Below are positions 1 through 11,879 of a stretch of DNA of 64,000 nucleotides, piece by piece. A program made the position numbers and the translations under genes. Source of the DNA: Epiperipatus broadwayi. Lineage: Eukaryota; Onychophora; Udeonychophora; Euonychophora; Peripatidae. Where the stretch lies: assembly GCA_028023455.1 (NCBI GenBank), contig JAQFVV010012671.1, positions 1,118,001 to 1,182,000 on the forward strand, written 5' to 3'. The notes beneath the pieces were generated by a model. That model ran no database searches, was not told the DNA's origin, and saw only the letters and a program-made list of their open reading frames with translations. Positions within the stretch are counted from its first letter, which is position 1; the number at the start of each line of letters is the position of its first letter.

Positions 1-416
1 AGCAAGTTTAAAAGATGGTGCCTGGAACCAAAATGTTTTGATTTTATTATCAAACAACCCGAATGCCTTACCAACAACAGACTTTATTCGATACAAGAGA
101 TTTTACACAAATATTGATCCAGTCTGCATGCTATGTCACAGAGAGGAAGAAATCCCAAACCCACTTCCTAAATGAATGTCTAGCCCTAGAAAAAGTGTGA
201 CTAATGATACAGAACAACTATAGACAAAATGGTACCACAATAAGTAGCATACAAAAAACAGCAATACCAATGATATGGGCAGTAATCTTCAACTTATATG
301 CATATTGGTGTACCCATTGCACATTCACATCTAAAAACAATCCAAGAAAATGCCTCAACACCTACTACAACAAAGTAAAAAAACTCAAAGACAGAGATAA
401 TATTCTTGCACCATAA
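1..416 (+). pseudogene. ORF2 C-terminal relic of LINE T1
   Basis: Broken coding remnant of the LINE ORF2 C-terminus. The first part reads like the thumb and C-terminal region (RRWCLEPKCFDF-type block), the middle carries the C-x2-C and H residues of the terminal CCHC motif, and 204-416 is an open 70-codon stretch ending DRDNILAP, which matches KRDSILAQP of T5. At least two frameshifts separate these blocks. No independent function is expected. Confidence 0.7.
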
Positions 417-752
417 GACATTTTCACGGCAACATGGTCCTCCTTCAAAATGTGCTCAGCACTATGACAAGGACTGGAATTAGTCCGTCCCATCCCCCCC
501 AAAAAAAAATAATTAAAAAATAAAATCAGCTAAAGCAATGCAATTGAGGGACAATCATCAATAACAATGAATGTTTTTAGCTGGTTGAACAAGTTAATCT
601 TCAATATCAAGGACTAAACCAATATTAAAAAGAATTTTTCTTATAATAAATGTAACCCTAGTGTAACCTTATTTGATGTAACCAATTGATACTCAATAAA
701 GTTTGCTTTGAAACCATTAATGATGCTGATGATGATAATAATAATAATAATT
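1..752 (+). mobile_element. L1/Tx1-like LINE copy T1, 3' fragment
   Basis: This is the 3' end of an L1/Tx1-like non-LTR retrotransposon, cut by the window edge. In shifting frames it encodes the ORF2 C-terminus: FYTNIDPVCMLCHREEE (zinc-knuckle region), then LYAYWCTHCTF, both of which align with copy T5 at 50.5-50.9 kb. Frameshifts and stops show it is dead. The 3' UTR holds a C-tract and A-run near 490-530 and an AATAAA at 695-700, followed by GCTTTGAAAC, the same terminal motif as in T2, T4 and T5. It ends in a mixed GAT/AAT tail at about 722-752 that directly abuts the 3' end of J1. Assignment to the lineage is firm; the subfamily is somewhat diverged from T5. Confidence 0.8.
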
Positions 753-1167
753 CAATTCTTTATTTAATGTACATATCAACAGCATTTAGTCAATTACAAA
801 TGGCACAGTATGTTAATTATTATATTCAAATCTAAACAAGCAACAAAATATAAAAACAGTAAAATGAACAAATAAGTAAAAAGATAATACACCAAATGAA
901 ATTAAGGATAACATTTTTTAAAGATGGCTTTAGTAAATTATTTAAAATCTAAATTAAAAATGTCTTTATTAGCAAGATCTTTATTATAAGTTCTGGGTAA
1001 ACAAAGTAAAGGGGAAATTTTTAATATATTAGAAAAATTTTAGATTCAAAAATTTTGTGAGTATGGTTATTATAAATCTGTTTTTTGATACATAATCTAG
1101 AAACCAAGTTAGATACACAAATATTTTGGGAAATAAATTTATGAACAAATTTAAGAACTCTTGTTTT

Positions 1168-2450
1168 TCATCTCACCATTAAGTCAATATAGTGATCATT
1201 ATTTAGAATATTTAATTTTAAAAATTTGTCAAAAACAGATTGAATTTTTATGATATCTGTCTTGTTATGAGCATTCCATATAATTGAACCATATTCTAAG
1301 ATGGGAAGTACTAAAAATATAAAAAGTTTAATTTTTGTAAATTTATTAAATGCTTTTTTATATCTGTAAACTGCTCCTATAATTTTAAGAGATTTATTCA
1401 CCATAAAATTAATGTGGTGATGGATTGGAAAATACTATTCCTAGATTTCTTTGATGATCATTTGTTATGATTTTAGAGTCACCAATATAGTAGGAAAACC
1501 TTAAGATTTCAGAGTTCCTAGACAATGGAAAACTTATCCATATTTATGCTTATATAATTATATTCACTCCATTTCAGGAAATTATCTATATCACTTTGAA
1601 ATAAAAAACAGTCATTAATAGAATAAATATGTCTAAAATTTTTGCAATCATCTGCATAATATAGAAGATGTGAAAATTTAATGTAATTTTTTAGATTATA
1701 AATAATAATGATGCAAGAACACTGCCTTGAGGCACCCCAGTGAAAAATAATATGGTAATGACAATTTATCCTGTTTTTTAAAAAAGTGTCAAATCAATTA
1801 ATAATTTAGAAAAATCTAATCTACAAAGTTTTCAAAGAAGAATTTTATAATTAACTCTATTAAAAGCCTTAAACTTATCAAAATAAATAACACCCAACTT
1901 AAATTAATTCTCAATTGAGTTGGAAATGTGATAAAAAATAATTAGCAGATTTATTTCAATTGGCCCATTAGGTAATAAACCATGCTGCTCTGGTGCCAAA
2001 ATATTATTGACATCAAAGATAATCTATTATATAAGCATCTTTCAAATATTCAAGCAACACTGTCTAGAACTGAAATAGGCCTATAGTCACAAAATTTCTA
2101 GATTCTTTCTTAAAAATAGGTACAACTTTAGTAATTTTACCAGATGTAAGAAAAATATCATTTGTTAAAGAGCAATTAAAAATGTGCAAGAGAAGAAAAG
2201 CAATATATTCTGCAGATACTTTATAAATAAAAGCTGGAATATTGTCAAGGCTTACACTAGAAGGTAATTTAAGCTGTTTAATAAAAATAATAACATCATA
2301 TTAAAGATTTTTATTGTTTAAAAAGCTAAGAAATAATAAGGAAAATCATCTCCAATGAGATTTAAATTTTAATTTTTTTTTTTTTTAATATCTAAATTTT
2401 TGACTAGAGATCAAAATTGCAAAGGATTATCAGAAACATGACTTTCAGTA
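1168..2450 (-). pseudogene. Reverse transcriptase relic of LINE J1
   Basis: On the minus strand, motifs appear in several frames in the order expected for a LINE RT: TSGKITKVVPIFKK, then EQHG, a motif A relic (FDKFKAFNRVNYKILL), GVPQGSVLASLLFII (motif B region, near 1735), and an AD-type catalytic box (YADDCKNF, near 1650). The last open stretch (1168-1404, 78 codons) holds FLVLPILEYGSIIWNAHNK, the typical post-catalytic block. Function in life was target-primed reverse transcription; here it is dead by multiple frameshifts and stops. Confidence 0.7.
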
Positions 2451-2934
2451 TTTTGTATAAATTTTTGAAAATCTCTATGATATATAACCTTTGACAATCT
2501 TTATAATTAACAAAATTGTTATAATAATTTAAGTTATTAGTTCTCCAATATTTGCAATGGTGAAACGATTTCCTTTTAATAATTTCTTTAAGAAAAATTG
2601 AAAACCAGACAGGAAATGGTTAGTTAAAAAAAATTTCTTAGGAATATATTTTTCAATTAGTTCACTAAATGATTGTTCAAAAATCTTCATACAGGAATCT
2701 ACAACTGATGAAGAATATACATTTTCCCAGTTAAAGTTAGATAATTATAAACCCAAGACATAAATAATTTTTTTTTTTAGTTTCTTTTCATAGTTTTAAA
2801 AGGATAAAGTCTATTAAATTTAATATTAGCATAAAATACTAAAGGAGGATGATGTAAATCAATGGAAAAAGGATAAGAAGTAGTTAAACATTCAATTTTA
2901 GGAAAATTATTAAGTGTATAATCTAATATGTGAT

Positions 2935-2947
2935 TGATTATTGAAAT
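2935..2947. repeat. Left target-site duplication of element RZ-A1
   Basis: TGATTATTGAAAT occurs here and again at 3761-3773, exactly bracketing the inserted ribozyme element. Removing the element plus one copy restores a continuous LINE J1 sequence. Thirteen base pairs is longer than duplications made by most DNA transposons. Confidence 0.75.
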
Positions 2948-3760
2948 TTGTTATTAAAACAGGCAAAACTCTCTATACGTATTGCCACTCAGTGCAAACC
3001 AGAGTAATCAATGGATTCCAGAAGGCTTGTGCATAAAATCTCCATCTAGTGTCTACTCATCCAATATCCCCAGACTAGTTTCTGGCTTGTTGCCTTCATC
3101 AGTGAGGAGCCTTGGATCTGAGAACACTGCACCTAGATCTTAGGATCAAATGCAACTCTCCAGCAGCCACCTTTTATCTCTACCTAACTACAAAACTATG
3201 AGTCTTAAATTGAAAACACTATAATATTTTCAGTCCAAGCTTATTAGCTTGTAGATCTGAACTCAGTTCAGCACCTACACATTTTGGTGACATTGGTTCT
3301 TTAATAACCATAGCCACCACTATCCTATTAGGCAGGATTGGTTTTAATCCAATGATTATCATTTTTATGCTTGCTTATAACTGTTATTAAAACAGGCAAA
3401 GCTCTCTATATGTATTGCCACTCAGTGCAAGCCAGAGTAATAAATGGATGCAAGAAAGCTTGTGCATAAAATCCCCATTTAGTGCCTACTCATCCAATAT
3501 AGATCTATATGACTATATAAAATCTATATGACTATATAAGCCTATATATAGACCTATATGACTATATAAGATAATGAACTGGGATTAAAAATATTATAGT
3601 GTTTTTCAATTTAAGACTCATGGCACTAAATGGGGATTTTATACACAAGCCTTCTGGCATCCATTGATTATTCTGGCTTGGACTGAGTGGTAATATATAT
3701 AGAGAGTTTTGCCTGTTTAATAACAGTTATAAGCAAGCCTAAGAAATGGTGATCATGTGA
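2948..3760 (-). mobile_element. Ribozyme-bearing element RZ-A1 (retrozyme-like)
   Basis: An 813-bp insertion in LINE J1 between 13-bp duplications. It starts with a full unit (TTATTAAAACAGGC at 2951), repeats the same start head-to-tail at 3384 (period 433 bp), and then, after a short minisatellite at about 3500-3575, returns as an inverted arm ending in GCCTGTTTAATAA near 3715. The full unit carries a hammerhead motif on the minus strand (3061-3113). No coding potential. Mixed head-to-tail and inverted arrangement recurs in other copies of this family at 60.8 kb, 23.2 kb and 26.5 kb. Retrozyme identity is inferred from ribozyme, unit size and dimer structure. Confidence 0.7.
3061..3113 (-). 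ncRNA. Hammerhead ribozyme motif (type I), family A, decayed
   Basis: On the minus strand: stem I strand CCAAGG..UCCUCA, core CUGAUGA, stem II GGC/GCC with an AACAA loop, GAAA, palindromic stem III ACUAGU, then GUC and stem I return UGGGGA..UUGG. UCCUCA pairs with UGGGGA (one G-U) and CCAA with UUGG, leaving the internal loop typical of type I hammerheads. The first stem II pair is A-A rather than the usual G-C, so activity is doubtful. Predicted cleavage is between 3073 and 3072. Confidence 0.65.
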
Positions 3761-3773
3761 TGATTATTGAAAT

Positions 3774-4290
3774 CGCTGTATGGATTAAATTGTTTTAGAT
3801 TTAACAAATTGCAAAACTGAATCATTCTCAATGCTTTAGGTGAAAGTGAGACTGAATCTATGATATTATCACTGAGTTTAAATCAGAAATATTAAAATCA
3901 TCAGTAATAACTATATATGATTTGTATTTGATTAAAAAGTCTTCAATAATACAAAGAAATTCATTAAACTCTCAAGGATAATGTTGGTTTTATGTAAATA
4001 GTAACCAAAAGAAATTTGATATTTTTCAAACATATTTCACATTATGTAGCTTCACAAGATGATGATGAAATAGGAATATACATATGTTATGAAATTACAT
4101 TTAAAGACAATGAGCATGCCTCCACCTCTGGAAGCAACATCAGAAGATCTATCTGTTCAAAGTACTTTATATCTATTGTCCATAAAAATATCATCTGAAA
4201 AGTGTTGAGAAAGCCATGTTTTTGAAATAAAAATAATATCAAAATTTTCATAACTAAAGAATTGCTTAATTTTTGCAGTTTTGGTTCTCA
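3774..4290 (-). pseudogene. AP-type endonuclease relic of LINE J1
   Basis: Minus-strand translation gives YENFDIIFISKTWLSQHF, then SRGGGMLIV, then YYLHKTNI, then ITDDFNISD. These are the successive landmarks of the LINE endonuclease/exonuclease/phosphatase fold (ETWL-like box, RGGG block, DFN box). Stops interrupt the frame several times, so it is a relic. It once nicked target DNA for target-primed reverse transcription. Confidence 0.65.
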
Positions 4291-4453
4291 TTCCACAAAT
4301 ATATGTAAAAACAAGAAAATCCAAACATAATATCAAAAAATATAGAATAACAAATAATAATCACAGAAAAAGTAATGTTGATAAAGTATGATATTGACAA
4401 AAGAAATTAATCAGAAAGTATTAATGAACTGGCCAATGATCCATACAAAAATT

Positions 4454-5339
4454 TTAATGCAGTTCTGTGAGGCCATAAATGACTCGAAATGAACTCTCAA
4501 TGCTTATGTTTGGGAATTGAAATAAAAAAACTACTAGTATTAGAATTAAACATGTTAATCCTATGACTTTAACCTGAAGTGTGTCCAAAAATATCTTTAT
4601 ATCAGTATATTTAACATGCACTGCTATATTTAAAATCAAATATTTATAATATTTATCATTATTTTTAATTAACAATGAACAGTTACTATTATTAGGACCT
4701 CTACAAAAAAATGGACTTTTAAACTTAAGTTTATCATTATCCCTAGAAATATTTTATCTAAATTTAGAAGAATAATGATTAAATTTTTTATTATAAAATT
4801 TACTTGAATTTAGTCTAAAATTTTGGTTTAAACTATCCTTTTTGCTAGGCTGTTTAATTGATAATTTGCTATTAGAAAATTGAAGAGAAGGAGGTGTTAG
4901 AAAAATATATTGGTGAAATGGAATTAGGTCATTATTTATAAAATACATTAATTTTTCCTTATTGTGATAAAATTGTGTTTTATCCATAAAATCTTTTTTT
5001 TTTTTTTTGTTAATGTGTTGTTTGCAAAGTAAAATATTCCCATGATTTGTTTGAGAATTTAGATCTTTTACTCCAGTATAATAATCAGTTTTTTTTCTTA
5101 ATAAATTATTGAGACTCTGAACTAATATAATTGTTTACATTTTTTATATTATTATAGCTCTTGTTACCATATAAACTAATATCTTTATCAGTATCATGCT
5201 TTTCATTATATGTATTATGAAAGTTTTTATTGTAAAATATCCTGGCTTTATTTGAACCAGCTTTGGAAAAAGAAGTTGATTTGATAGAAGAAAAAGAGCA
5301 TTGAATACATTTGCTAGAAGAAGGAGGAGAAGGAGGAGG
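4454..5339 (-). pseudogene. Probable ORF1 remnant of LINE J1
   Basis: Three short minus-strand open stretches (4454-4675, 4754-4987, 5106-5339) lie upstream of the endonuclease relic. They are rich in Asn, Ser, Lys and Phe and show no domain I recognise; KCIQCSFSS at the start is not enough to call a zinc knuckle. Position alone suggests ORF1 or 5' UTR. The extension of the last frame into a poly-Asn tract is only the AAT microsatellite. Confidence 0.35.
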
Positions 5340-5340
5340 A

Positions 5341-5482
<142 letters not shown>

Positions 5483-5720
5483 GTTTCAAAGCCAAACTTT
5501 ATTGAGTCTAAAAAGTTACAGAGTCATATATTGATTTTTACAAATGAAAAACAAATTACAACTTTCAGTATATAAGTCTTTATCATTTCTGCATACTTTT
5601 TTTTCTTCTTGTTTTTAAATTTGGTCTTCTATTTAGTTCAGTTTATGCTTGCATCTCTTTGAAGTTGGAAAAAATGCTGATGTTGAAAATGTCATCATCT
5701 ATCTTATTGGCCTTTATATT

Positions 5721-8700
5721 TCATAGACTGGATCTTTGTTTCAAGTGTGACCATGTGGCTGCAAACACATCTGGTTGAGCTAGGATGCTGTCTCTTTTTC
5801 TGAACAGTTCTAGTTTTATTGAATATGTTGCTGGGTGGCATCAAGGGTTATTGGCAAGTGCAAAAGTGCATCTGGTACACCAGTAGGCATAAAGGCCGTA
5901 TGTTTCTGCATGAATAGCAGGGCTGTTGTATTGTTTAAAAGTATTTATTATTTCATCAATTGAAAAGATAGCCTTTCTGTATGTGGTAAACATTGTGCGA
6001 TGTATTGTTTCTAGGGCACTGCAGGAATGAAGAAAATGATCTTGTGTCTCTTCTTCTCTATGACATAGCCCACACATGGGGTCTATATTTGTATAGAATC
6101 TATGAAATCTAAGGAAATGTGTTGTGGGCAGAGCATTGAGATTAAGCTTAAGTAGAAAATCAAAAAATTTTGGTTCTAATGACCATTTTCTGAATTGTTG
6201 CAGTAGTTGCCTGTTGTCTATTCCAAGAACTGATGGATGTAGATTAGGTGTCTGGTTTGGATATAGTATATTACGATAGAATGACAGCCTGTTAAGCTAA
6301 TTGCGCAGATGCTGTGAGAATGTTATTAATAAATGAATACCTTCGAACAACCACATGATATAGTATTTTTTTACTCTTATACAAATACTATATCATGTGG
6401 TTGTTCGAAGGTATTCATTTATTAATAACATTCTCACAGCGTCTGCACAATTAGCTTATGAGGCTATCATTCTATTTTAATTATAATCGCACGCAAGACG
6501 TTATAAAATAAATGTTTATTCAGATATAGTATATTATAAATGTCCCAGTATGTATACTTGTTGTCATTATTGAGTGATATTTTGTTGTATATTGGCTTGA
6601 GTTCTTCAATCAGTGTGGATAGATATCCATATGAAGGGGGTGGTCTGTCTGTGGGTATTATACTGATTACACAATCCAGGTCTGGAAATCTTTTTATGGT
6701 TGCTGTTATTAGATTTACTGATTTCTGTGTGTAAAAAACATTAATTGTATAAAGTCCAAGTCCATTGCTATGTGGTGGTCTGTTCAGATTTTTTAATGAA
6801 ATTGCCACTGTCTTTCTCTTCCATATTAGTTTGTTACAGATTGATAAGATTTTAGATATGAACGTTTTTGCAAATTTGATTGTAGGTGTGTAGTAGGTAA
6901 TTTTTGTAATTATAAGTTGATTAAATAGTGCTACCTTTGCATATACACCTGTGATTTTTTCAGCATCTTTTTTTAATTTATTTTGAATTTTTTGCCTCAT
7001 TCCATTGGTTCCAAGGTAGAATGGGAAACCAAGGAAAGCAGATGGTTTACCATTAAACATCTCTGTACAGTGCTTGCCTGTGTATATTGACCATGCAGCA
7101 GTTTTATTTGTGTTAATTTTTAAATTAAAATTTGAGGTATAATTCTTGATTATCTCTTGTAATATGGGGAGGTTCTTTTTAGAGGGGAGGAAAACAGTTA
7201 CATTATCCATATAGGCTATGCATGATATATTTAAAGCAGTGTTTGGGATTTGAATGCCTTTTATTTTTTTCTGCATCTCTATTAATAGAGGATTTATATA
7301 TATTGTAAAGAGCAAGGCACTGAGGGGGGATCCTTGTGGGATGGATTTGACTTGGTCTGAAGGCTGGTGAATTTTTCCCATTCAATGTGATGTGAAATTT
7401 CATGGCTAAGTAGCAGATTGGCTATTATATATAGTAGCGATGGAGGTATTGTTGTTTTCCTCAGCACATCTATTAATTTGGCTATAGGCATTGAGTCAAA
7501 TGCTGCCTCAATGTCTAGTTGAATTATAATTGGTGCATATTTCTTTCTTTTTTTTACTACTTCGATTATTGTTTTGTACATTAAGGCACCCTGGCCAATG
7601 GATGATCCTTTTTTGGCATATTGTGCTGATGATAACACAGGGAGTATATGTTGTTCTATTTTCTCCTTTATTACTCTTTCGAGAATTTTTATTCCTAAAG
7701 GTCCCATTGAAATTGGTCGTAGATTAGATAAAGATGATATTGCTGTTGGTTTTTTGTTAAATGGAACCATTGCAATTGGGTATAGACTTTGTATGTTGTA
7801 AATTTTTTGGAATATGTAATTGGCTAGATCGCACAGGTATTTGGCTGTGAAGTGACTAAGATGTTTGAACACAAATTTGGGAATTCCTTGTGGTCCTGGG
7901 TGACATGTGTTTGTTATTGTTGCAAGTTGAAATACAATGTCAGTTGTTTTTATTGGCGTGTCTGTTTCAGGGTCTCCAAATATGTCTTCATTTGGTATGT
8001 ACCTCTTTGTTTTTGTAGTTTTTTTTAAAGTGTTGATATATTGGGTTTATCATGTTATGTCCAGCTGTTATAGAGCCATCTATTTCAAGTGCCATAGGCA
8101 CTCTGACTGTGGATGGGTATCCCAGTGCCCACTATATGTATGCTGTGGTCCAAGTGTGTTGTTGGGTAAGGTATATTTTTTTCTTGCTACATATTGCTTT
8201 AGTGTGTTGCATGTATTGTTGTACATTTCTGTAATTTTTTTTATTTGTGTTTGATTATCTGTGGTTGGTCTGGAAATGGTTATTCTTTTATGTAATTCAT
8301 CTGCCAAAGCTAATAATCTGGTGGGGGGTGTTGAATTGCAAGTAATATGATTGATGTTGAAAGAAAGTATATTGGTGAATGCTATATACTTTTGTACTGG
8401 ATCGAGTGACATGTTTTGAAGTTTTTGGAGCATTATATATGTTTCTGAATATAGAAATTCAGTTGTTTGTGCTGGAAGAAGTATTCGCATAGTCTTTTAA
8501 AGGGCTATTGTTGTATTCTGTATTTTTGTTAGGTAGAGGGTGATGAACTGGGCAGCATGATCTGAGATTATAGATGGACAGAGTTCAAGATTAAAATAAT
8601 GATGTAACATTGGTGAGTAGACACACAAATCAATGAGTGACTTATATCTATTGTTATTAAAAGATATTGATTTTAATGGGAGAAAACCTTCAGCACTCAT

Positions 8701-9189
8701 AAGTGGGATTGTTATTTGATGGATCCATTTGGTGACAAAAGTTTGGTAGGTCATGTTGAAATCTCCCAGGAGTATTATGGGATTTGGTGTTGCTGTAAGC
8801 ATTGAATTTATTATTGCTATTATTCTGGAGATGATGTCAGGGCCTGGTGGTATATAGACAAATACTAGGTTAAGTGTGATATTTTTATGATGGAGTGTTA
8901 TTATGATAAGATTAGAGTCAATATATATAATTTTAAAAGAATCAAAAGGGCAGTTGTGGGATATAATTATACCTGTGCCACCTGATGGTGATGATGATTG
9001 CCTTGAGCAGGCACAAAACCCTTGGCTGACTAAATATTTTGAAGGATCAATTTGAGAGCCGCTGTATATTTTTGTTTCCAATAGCCCCAGTATGTGTGAT
9101 TGTGTTGTATGTAACCATTTTTTGAGTTCAAAAAGTTTTTTGATGGCATTTAAGCCTCTAATGTTTAGAGATCCAATTTTTATCTTCGT
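5721..9189 (-). pseudogene. ORF2 of LINE T2 (endonuclease-RT), broken
   Basis: Remnant of the LINE polyprotein. The endonuclease lies at 8497-9189 (GDFNMTYQTF, ISDHAAQFITL), a linker at 8080-8490, the RT palm at 7294-7872 and 6467-7381 (QLDIEAAFDSM, GSPLSALLFTIYINPLL, YMDNV), and the C-terminal zinc region at 5841-6077 (CGLCHREEETQDHFLHSC). The start codon equivalent to T5's ATG reads ACG (9187-9189). The YMDD box is mutated to YMDN, which removes one catalytic aspartate. Several frameshifts and the 6274-6522 insertion break the frame. Confidence 0.85.
6274..6522. mobile_element. 249-bp fold-back element in LINE T2
   Basis: Two arms of roughly 94 bp (about 6275-6368 and 6383-6476) are near-perfect inverted repeats around a loop of about 14 bases, followed by a 46-bp unpaired tail (6477-6522) rich in A and T with GCACGCAAGACG. 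The insertion is bracketed by a 14-bp duplication, GATATAGTATATTA, at 6260-6273 and 6523-6536; the uninterrupted site can be seen in LINE T4 near 19440. No coding potential and no hammerhead core that I can find. The long duplication fits LINE-assisted retroposition better than a typical cut-and-paste MITE. Confidence 0.8.
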
Positions 9190-9239
9190 TACAGGATAAT
9201 TTTATAACAGGTATTGATTTTTTAAGTCTAAATATTTGT

Positions 9240-9920
9240 TTATATTGCAGTAGATGGATGCTGATACATATTTAAGACTTTGTAGGGTTTATTATCAGTT
9301 TTTTTTTCCTTTAATATTGGTTCAGACTCTATACAGGCAATTTGGGTTGAAACTGAACAGTTGTCCATTTGTTGTTGGCTTAAATCCATTTCTATTTCAT
9401 CATTTTCTAGGTAGTATATGTCTGATGAGTTGTGTTTTTGGTCTGTTTTTTTTGCCTTTTTGGATTCATGGTTTTTAGGTGGTCTACCTGGCTTTCTTTT
9501 TTCCTCTGGTGTATTCTCTTGAATGGGTGGAAGAGGGGGTTCTATTGCATCCATTTGTTTGATGCAGTTTTGTTTATTATGATAGTTTGTTTTATTATTG
9601 GTGTCTTTATATTATCTAGATTTATATTTTCTTTATATATCTGTGTGTGTTTATTTTCTGTTGTTGATTTTTACTTGGTACACCTTTTGTTTTATTGAGA
9701 TGCTGATCCTGTGATGTAGTTGCTGCATTTTGTGTTGTGGTTTCTTGTGAGTTATTTTTGTTTGAATCTTGGGTGTCTGGGATTGGCAATTCTGCTCCAT
9801 TATCATTTTTTTATGGGTGTTTGAACCTGTTTTTTTTTCCGTTTCTATTATTGGGTTGTCAATGGTTGTAGTGTTATTAGAAATTTTATTTTCATCATCA
9901 GTGGGTTGTTCTGGGGAGAG
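9240..9920 (-). pseudogene. ORF1 C-terminal part of LINE T2
   Basis: The 104-codon open stretch 9240-9554 carries EEKRKPGRPPKNHESKKAKK, an AT-hook-like DNA-binding motif (core GRP) followed by a basic patch. In this copy the frame continues upstream of the first Met without a stop for at least a short distance (QNCIKQMDAI), showing that the AT-hook part belongs to the long ORF1 rather than being a separate gene. The upstream Asn/Thr-rich region is broken by frameshifts and ends at the 5' truncation. Confidence 0.65.
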
Positions 9921-9936
9921 GATGATGATGATGATG

Positions 9937-9970
<34 letters not shown>
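9918..9970. repeat. (GAT)n(TTA)n microsatellite between T2 and J2
   Basis: Six GAT-type triplets followed by about a dozen TTA triplets. It separates the 5' truncation point of minus-strand T2 from the 5' truncation point of plus-strand J2. Both LINEs therefore appear to have landed in one pre-existing microsatellite. Confidence 0.9.
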
Positions 9971-9971
<1 letters not shown>

Positions 9972-9985
9972 GCTCAGCCTGGATA

Positions 9986-11879
9986 ATGAATGATTTGATT
10001 GGAAAAATTAATCAAAGAAATCATTTAAAATGTTTGGGTGGAGATATGTTGATTTTGAAGAAATTAAATACTGAGATTAAATCTGATATTTGGGAATTAA
10101 AATTTCAATATTATCAAAAATATTTTAATGATAAAAATATTTCTTTGAAATGGAAATTGATAAATTCTCTTGTAAAGAAACCTTTGTCAAATCAACTTAA
10201 ATTTATAAAACACAATGATAATTTGATTGAAGTAGAAAATAATGAAAAATGTGTTGCTGACTTGTTTAATAATTTTTTTTTCAGATCTGTCAATAGATAG
10301 AACACCAGTACAAGAATTGTCATTTGCTGATTCTTGTCTAAATTCTTTTTTATGTACAGATGTTACTGATTTGGATTTGTCTGGTAAAATTGATCTTTTA
10401 AAGAATGTTCATTCTGCTGGTATAGATGGGTTAATACCAAAGACTCTTAAGGAAAATAATCGGTTTTCATACCTGTTCTTGTTTATTTGTTTAATCTTTC
10501 CTTAAATGCTGGTTTGTTTCCTACTTGTTTGAAAGTTGTTTTTATTACACCTGTTTTTAAAAAGGGTGATCCTGTACAGCTTGACAATTATAGACTAATA
10601 TCTATTATATCTGTAATATCCAAATTGTTAGAGATGGTGGTTAAAGAGAAAATGATGTCATTTTTATCTAAAAATAATATTTTATCTGAACACCAATATG
10701 GATTTATTTCTGGTAGAAGTACCTTGGACACTTTCTATAGTCATGTAAACAATTTGACAACTTCACTAGACAAGGATTTTAAAACTGTTGCTATTTATTT
10801 AGACTTGTCTAAGGCATTTAACTCTGTATCTCACAAAATTTTACTTAAGCGTTTATATTCATATGGTTTTCGTGGTGGATTTATTTCATGGTTTGTGATT
10901 TACTTAAAGGATAGAAAACAAGCAACAAATATTTCTGGTGTTGTAAGCTCTTTTATAACAGTCAACTATGGTGTACCACAAAGTTCAGTTTTGGGTCCCA
11001 TTTTATTTATAATTTATATAAATTATTTATTTTCTCTACCTTTAGAATCTAAGATTTATGGTTTTGCAGATGATATTGCTTTATCTTATGCTGCAGTTTT
11101 ATATAATTTTGTTGAAAAAATAATTAATGATGATTTAATCCTAATTAGTAAATGGTTAGCATTTAATAATTTATCAATTAATCTGAGTAAAACAAAAGCT
11201 ATTAATTTTCTTATAAGTCAAATATTCATTCGCTTAACATTACTATTTGTAATAAGTATTTTTGGCATTGTAATAGCGCTTGTACTTGTGCTAACATTTC
11301 ATTTGTTGATAATATTTGCTATCTAGGTGTTTTTATTGACTCCAGACTATCTTGGTCAAACCATATTGACTTTCTTTGTTCTTGTTTACGTAAATTAAAT
11401 TATATGTTTTTCTACTTATCTAAATTTTTTCCTTGGTCAGCTTTGATTACTTTATATATTTCTTCTTATCAAAGCTTATTATGTTATAATATATCAGTTT
11501 GGGGGAACTGTTCTACTTTTGCAATGACTACATTATCTGTTTTACAGAATTATACAATGCGTATCATTTTTGGTAGATCACGTACCACATCTGTTAAAGA
11601 GATGTTTTCCATTTGTATAAATATAGAGTGATTCTTGATATTTATTGTCGGAAACTTCATTTGGATACTAAATCTTCTGTTGTAAATACTCATTTACCTA
11701 CTAAATATCAGCTAGCTTTACCTAATTTTCTTAAAACATCTAGTAGGAAGCAATTTAGTTATAATGGTCCTAAATTATTTAATATGTTTATAAGAGATTG
11801 TTCTGTGAATTTAATGAGCACTAATTATTTGATTTTTAAAAAGCATTTATGGCACTGGTTATACTATGCTAAGCATTAG
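9986..11879 (+). pseudogene. Reverse transcriptase of LINE J2, frameshifted
   Basis: RNA-dependent DNA polymerase of a non-LTR element. The largest open piece (10487-11326, 279 codons) has the RT motifs in order: PVFKKGDPVQLDNYRLIS, EHQYGFISGRST, AIYLDLSKAFNSVSHKILL (motif A), YGVPQSSVLGPILFIIYIN (B, with the usual QG changed to QS), YGFADDIALSY (C, both aspartates kept). Pieces at 9986-10300 and 10242-10505 give the linker and fingers; 11404-11631 and 11613-11879 give the region after the thumb (YISSYQSLLCYNISVWGN; FSYNGPKLFNMF). Four frameshifts make it inactive. Confidence 0.85.

Larger units (their letters stand above)
753..5339 (-). mobile_element. Jockey-superfamily-like LINE J1, degenerate, interrupted
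   Basis: An old minus-strand non-LTR retrotransposon. Translating the minus strand from high to low coordinates shows, in order: low-complexity Asn/Ser-rich ORF1-like pieces (about 4450-5340), an AP-type endonuclease relic (about 3774-4290), and a reverse transcriptase relic (about 1168-2450). The 3' end abuts an AAT microsatellite at about 735-752. The endonuclease is split from the RT by a ribozyme-bearing element at 2948-3760. Many stops and frameshifts make it non-functional. Clade is inferred from RT motif style (GVPQGSVL, YADD) and is not certain; CR1 is an alternative. Confidence 0.65.

Noticed and set aside
7937-8254. Plus-strand Cys/Val-rich frames across LINE T2 (also at 9254-9698, 21848-22214, 48651-49062)
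   Set aside because: They lie antisense to LINE ORF1/ORF2 coding sequence in T2, T4 and T5.
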